DNA of 64,000 nucleotides from Castellaniella hirudinis. GTDB lineage: Bacteria; Pseudomonadota; Gammaproteobacteria; Burkholderiales; Burkholderiaceae_B. The notes below the pieces were generated by a model that saw only the letters and a program-made list of their open reading frames with translations, made no database searches and was not told the DNA's origin. Below, one piece after another: positions 62,742 to 64,000 of this stretch (the first letter of the stretch is position 1; each line of letters opens with the position of its first letter). The DNA lies in NCBI RefSeq assembly GCF_042651965.1, contig NZ_JBHSDY010000012.1:27615-91614 (forward strand). The letters are read 5' to 3'. Both the position numbers and the translations under genes were made by a program.

Positions 62742-63044
62742 ATGATCAAGCTAACCATATCCGCTGCGACGCGCGCCAAGCTCCAGGACCGGCATTGTGT
62801 CCAGGAGCGAGAGATCGAAGAGTGCTTCTTGGAGCATGACGGCGTGTACCTGAGAGACACCAGAGAAGACAACGCAACGGATCCTCCAACCCTATGGTTT
62901 ATCGGAAGCACCTACCGGGGCAGAAAGCTGAAGGTGGTGTTCGTCTCAAACCACGGAAACATCTATGTAAAGACAGCTTACGAGCCAAACGACACTGAAT
63001 TACGTATATACGGAAACTTTAGCAGTAAAAACGAGGGAGCCTAA
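62742..63044 (+). CDS. Toxin of a type II TA pair (annotated elsewhere as ADP-ribosyl-[dinitrogen reductase] hydrolase-like)
   Basis: A 100-residue protein starting MIKLTISAATRAKLQDRH, with VQEREIEECFLE, EDNATDPPTLWFIGST, RKLKVVFVSN and IYVKTAYEPNDTELRIY, the pattern of small RelE/BrnT-fold toxins. An open frame extends 102 codons upstream without resemblance, so the ATG after the promoter is used. 3 bp before the antitoxin. Base composition is more AT-rich than the core chromosome, suggesting transfer. Confidence 0.85.
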   Translation: MIKLTISAATRAKLQDRHCVQEREIEECFLEHDGVYLRDTREDNATDPPTLWFIGSTYRGRKLKVVFVSNHGNIYVKTAYEPNDTELRIYGNFSSKNEGA

Positions 63045-63047
63045 CCT

Positions 63048-63377
63048 ATGAGTACAGCAAAAAAAATCCCGGGCACGGAAACTGCCTGGGATGACCGCAC
63101 GCTCGGAGCAAGTGAAGAGCATGCCGCGCTGGCTCCGCAGGACCTGCAACAGCAGGTCGAAGAAACGCTGGCGATGCAGATGATCTCGATTCGCTTGCCA
63201 AAACACATCATCACGCTCTTCAAGGCGTTGGCGCAAATTGAGGGCATCGGATACCAGCCCCTTATGCGCGAAGCCCTCACGCGATTCGCGGAGGGCGAGG
63301 CCCGTCATGTCGTCATGCAAATGGCGCGTGAGGACAAGCAACAGCGAAAAGAGCGGACGTCGAAGAAAGCGGCATAA
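63048..63377 (+). CDS. Antitoxin of the island TA pair (CopG/BrnA-like ribbon-helix-helix)
   Basis: A 109-residue antitoxin: unstructured N-terminus with IPGTETAWDDRTLG, then MQMISIRLPKHIITLFKALAQIEGIGYQPLMREAL forming a ribbon-helix-helix, and a basic tail (KQQRKERTSKKAA). Fits the usual partner of the toxin upstream and likely autorepresses the operon. Strong terminator follows. Confidence 0.88.
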   Translation: MSTAKKIPGTETAWDDRTLGASEEHAALAPQDLQQQVEETLAMQMISIRLPKHIITLFKALAQIEGIGYQPLMREALTRFAEGEARHVVMQMAREDKQQRKERTSKKAA

Positions 63378-63401
63378 GCTTCTTCGGCCAGTGCCACGCC
63401 C

Positions 63402-63423
63402 AGCCCTCTCCGGAGGGCTTTTT
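63402..63423 (+). terminator. Rho-independent terminator of the TA operon
   Basis: AGCCCTC and GAGGGCT form a 7-bp stem with loop TCCG, followed by TTTTT. Confidence 0.85.
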
Positions 63424-63465
63424 CATGCCTGGATGATGCGGTGGGGTGGGGAACGCCACCCCTGA

Positions 63466-63492
63466 GACAACAAACCCGCCACGCGGGCGGGT
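63466..63492 (-). terminator. Terminator of the following minus-strand gene
   Basis: On the minus strand ACCCGCC pairs with GGCGGGT around a 5-base loop, followed by TTGTTGT. About 11 bp after the stop of the hypothetical gene. Confidence 0.65.
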
Positions 63493-63502
63493 CGGTGATG
63501 CG

Positions 63503-63910
63503 TCAGGCTGGGTGATAGGGCCCATCCACCGGTGGTGGTTGGATGACAGTCCCACTTGGATTGCTGGCCGTCTGGTCCAATAGACCGACGACCTCACCCC
63601 ATCGATCGCGCACGTACTGAAGGCCGGCAGGGGTCGCCGCAACACACACTCCGACCGCGTGCGGATTCGCGCCGAGGCGGCTCACCGTGAACGGGGCGAT
63701 CCCTTTCGAGACTTTGCGATCTATATACCCTGCGTTGACGCCAAGGGGTATCAGGCGTTCGACCTCGCGGATTGCGGTGGCGCGCGCCGCCCCGGAGCAG
63801 GCTGCCCATTCCAGCAGGCCGTCCAGATCAACCTCGATGTCGGCAATGCCAATCTCAGGGTGGCTCCGCACACGGACGCTGCTGCTGATGGATGTGGTGG
63901 TCTGGCTCAT
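63503..63910 (-). CDS. Hypothetical protein (island)
   Basis: A 135-residue protein starting MSQTTTSISSSVRVRSHPE, with a good RBS (GGGAG, 8 bp before the ATG) and its own terminator, so it is probably real. Acidic N-terminus, then a predicted mixed alpha-beta body (GLLEWAACSGAARATAIREVERL, in parts) and a Pro-rich tail. No signal peptide or membrane segment. I do not recognise a family. Confidence 0.65.
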   Translation of the reverse strand: MSQTTTSISSSVRVRSHPEIGIADIEVDLDGLLEWAACSGAARATAIREVERLIPLGVNAGYIDRKVSKGIAPFTVSRLGANPHAVGVCVAATPAGLQYVRDRWGEVVGLLDQTASNPSGTVIQPPPVDGPYHPA

Positions 63911-64000
63911 GCGTGAACTCCCGTTGCGTGGGGCTGAATCGACCCGGATTTTCTAGACAGTCCCGGTTTTCAAAAAATGGCGTCTCTCAAATTCTACCGG

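Overview
This is a GC-rich window from a Gram-negative bacterium, most likely a betaproteobacterium of the order Burkholderiales and probably near Bordetella, Achromobacter or Castellaniella (Alcaligenaceae). The clues are the order recN-nadK / hrcA-hemH-grpE-dnaK-dnaJ with textbook sigma-32 promoters, LolA and TrxB-FtsK-LolA-RarA-SerS neighbours, an ESPR-type two-partner secretion adhesin, and many LysR/TRAP/ABC catabolic modules. The genus call is inference; no database was searched.

Layout. 1-7760: DNA repair, NAD kinase and the heat-shock cluster. 7764-15852: a two-partner secretion pair (a 1774-residue FHA-like exoprotein and its outer-membrane transporter) with an AraC-type regulator upstream. 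16000-22433: an M16 peptidase divergent from a tcuR-tcuA-tcuB tricarballylate module. 22585-34000: a catabolic region in which MmsA, beta-alanine aminotransferase and IolB/IolC-DUF2090 all meet at malonate semialdehyde, together with an amino-acid-type ABC importer and LysR, MocR and RpiR regulators. 34219-40703: the RpiR gene, a MoxR-GNAT-VWA operon, two small cytochromes c, a DUF1841 protein and NADP isocitrate dehydrogenase.

40704-43470 is an accessory patch. It holds a BrnT/BrnA toxin-antitoxin pair between two 83-bp direct repeats that carry a gene remnant, an orphan HigA-like antitoxin, a trace of a second BrnTA copy and two small proteins. 43471-46038 is a GAF-GAF-GGDEF-EAL cyclic-di-GMP protein. 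46241-50698 is a TRAP transporter operon with a racemase-like enzyme that lacks one catalytic cysteine, and its probable RpiR regulator. 51227-53650 has a SpeD-SpeE fusion convergent and overlapping with an SMR exporter, and an Smr-domain protein. 53652-61507 is housekeeping (trxB, ftsK, lolA, rarA, wrbA, serS).

A tRNA-Ser(CGA) at 61689-61779 marks the edge of what looks like a genomic island. It begins with about 850 bp of hairpin-rich DNA with no supported gene, then a second toxin-antitoxin pair and an unknown protein, and runs off the window. I found no CRISPR array, rRNA, intact transposase or integrase.
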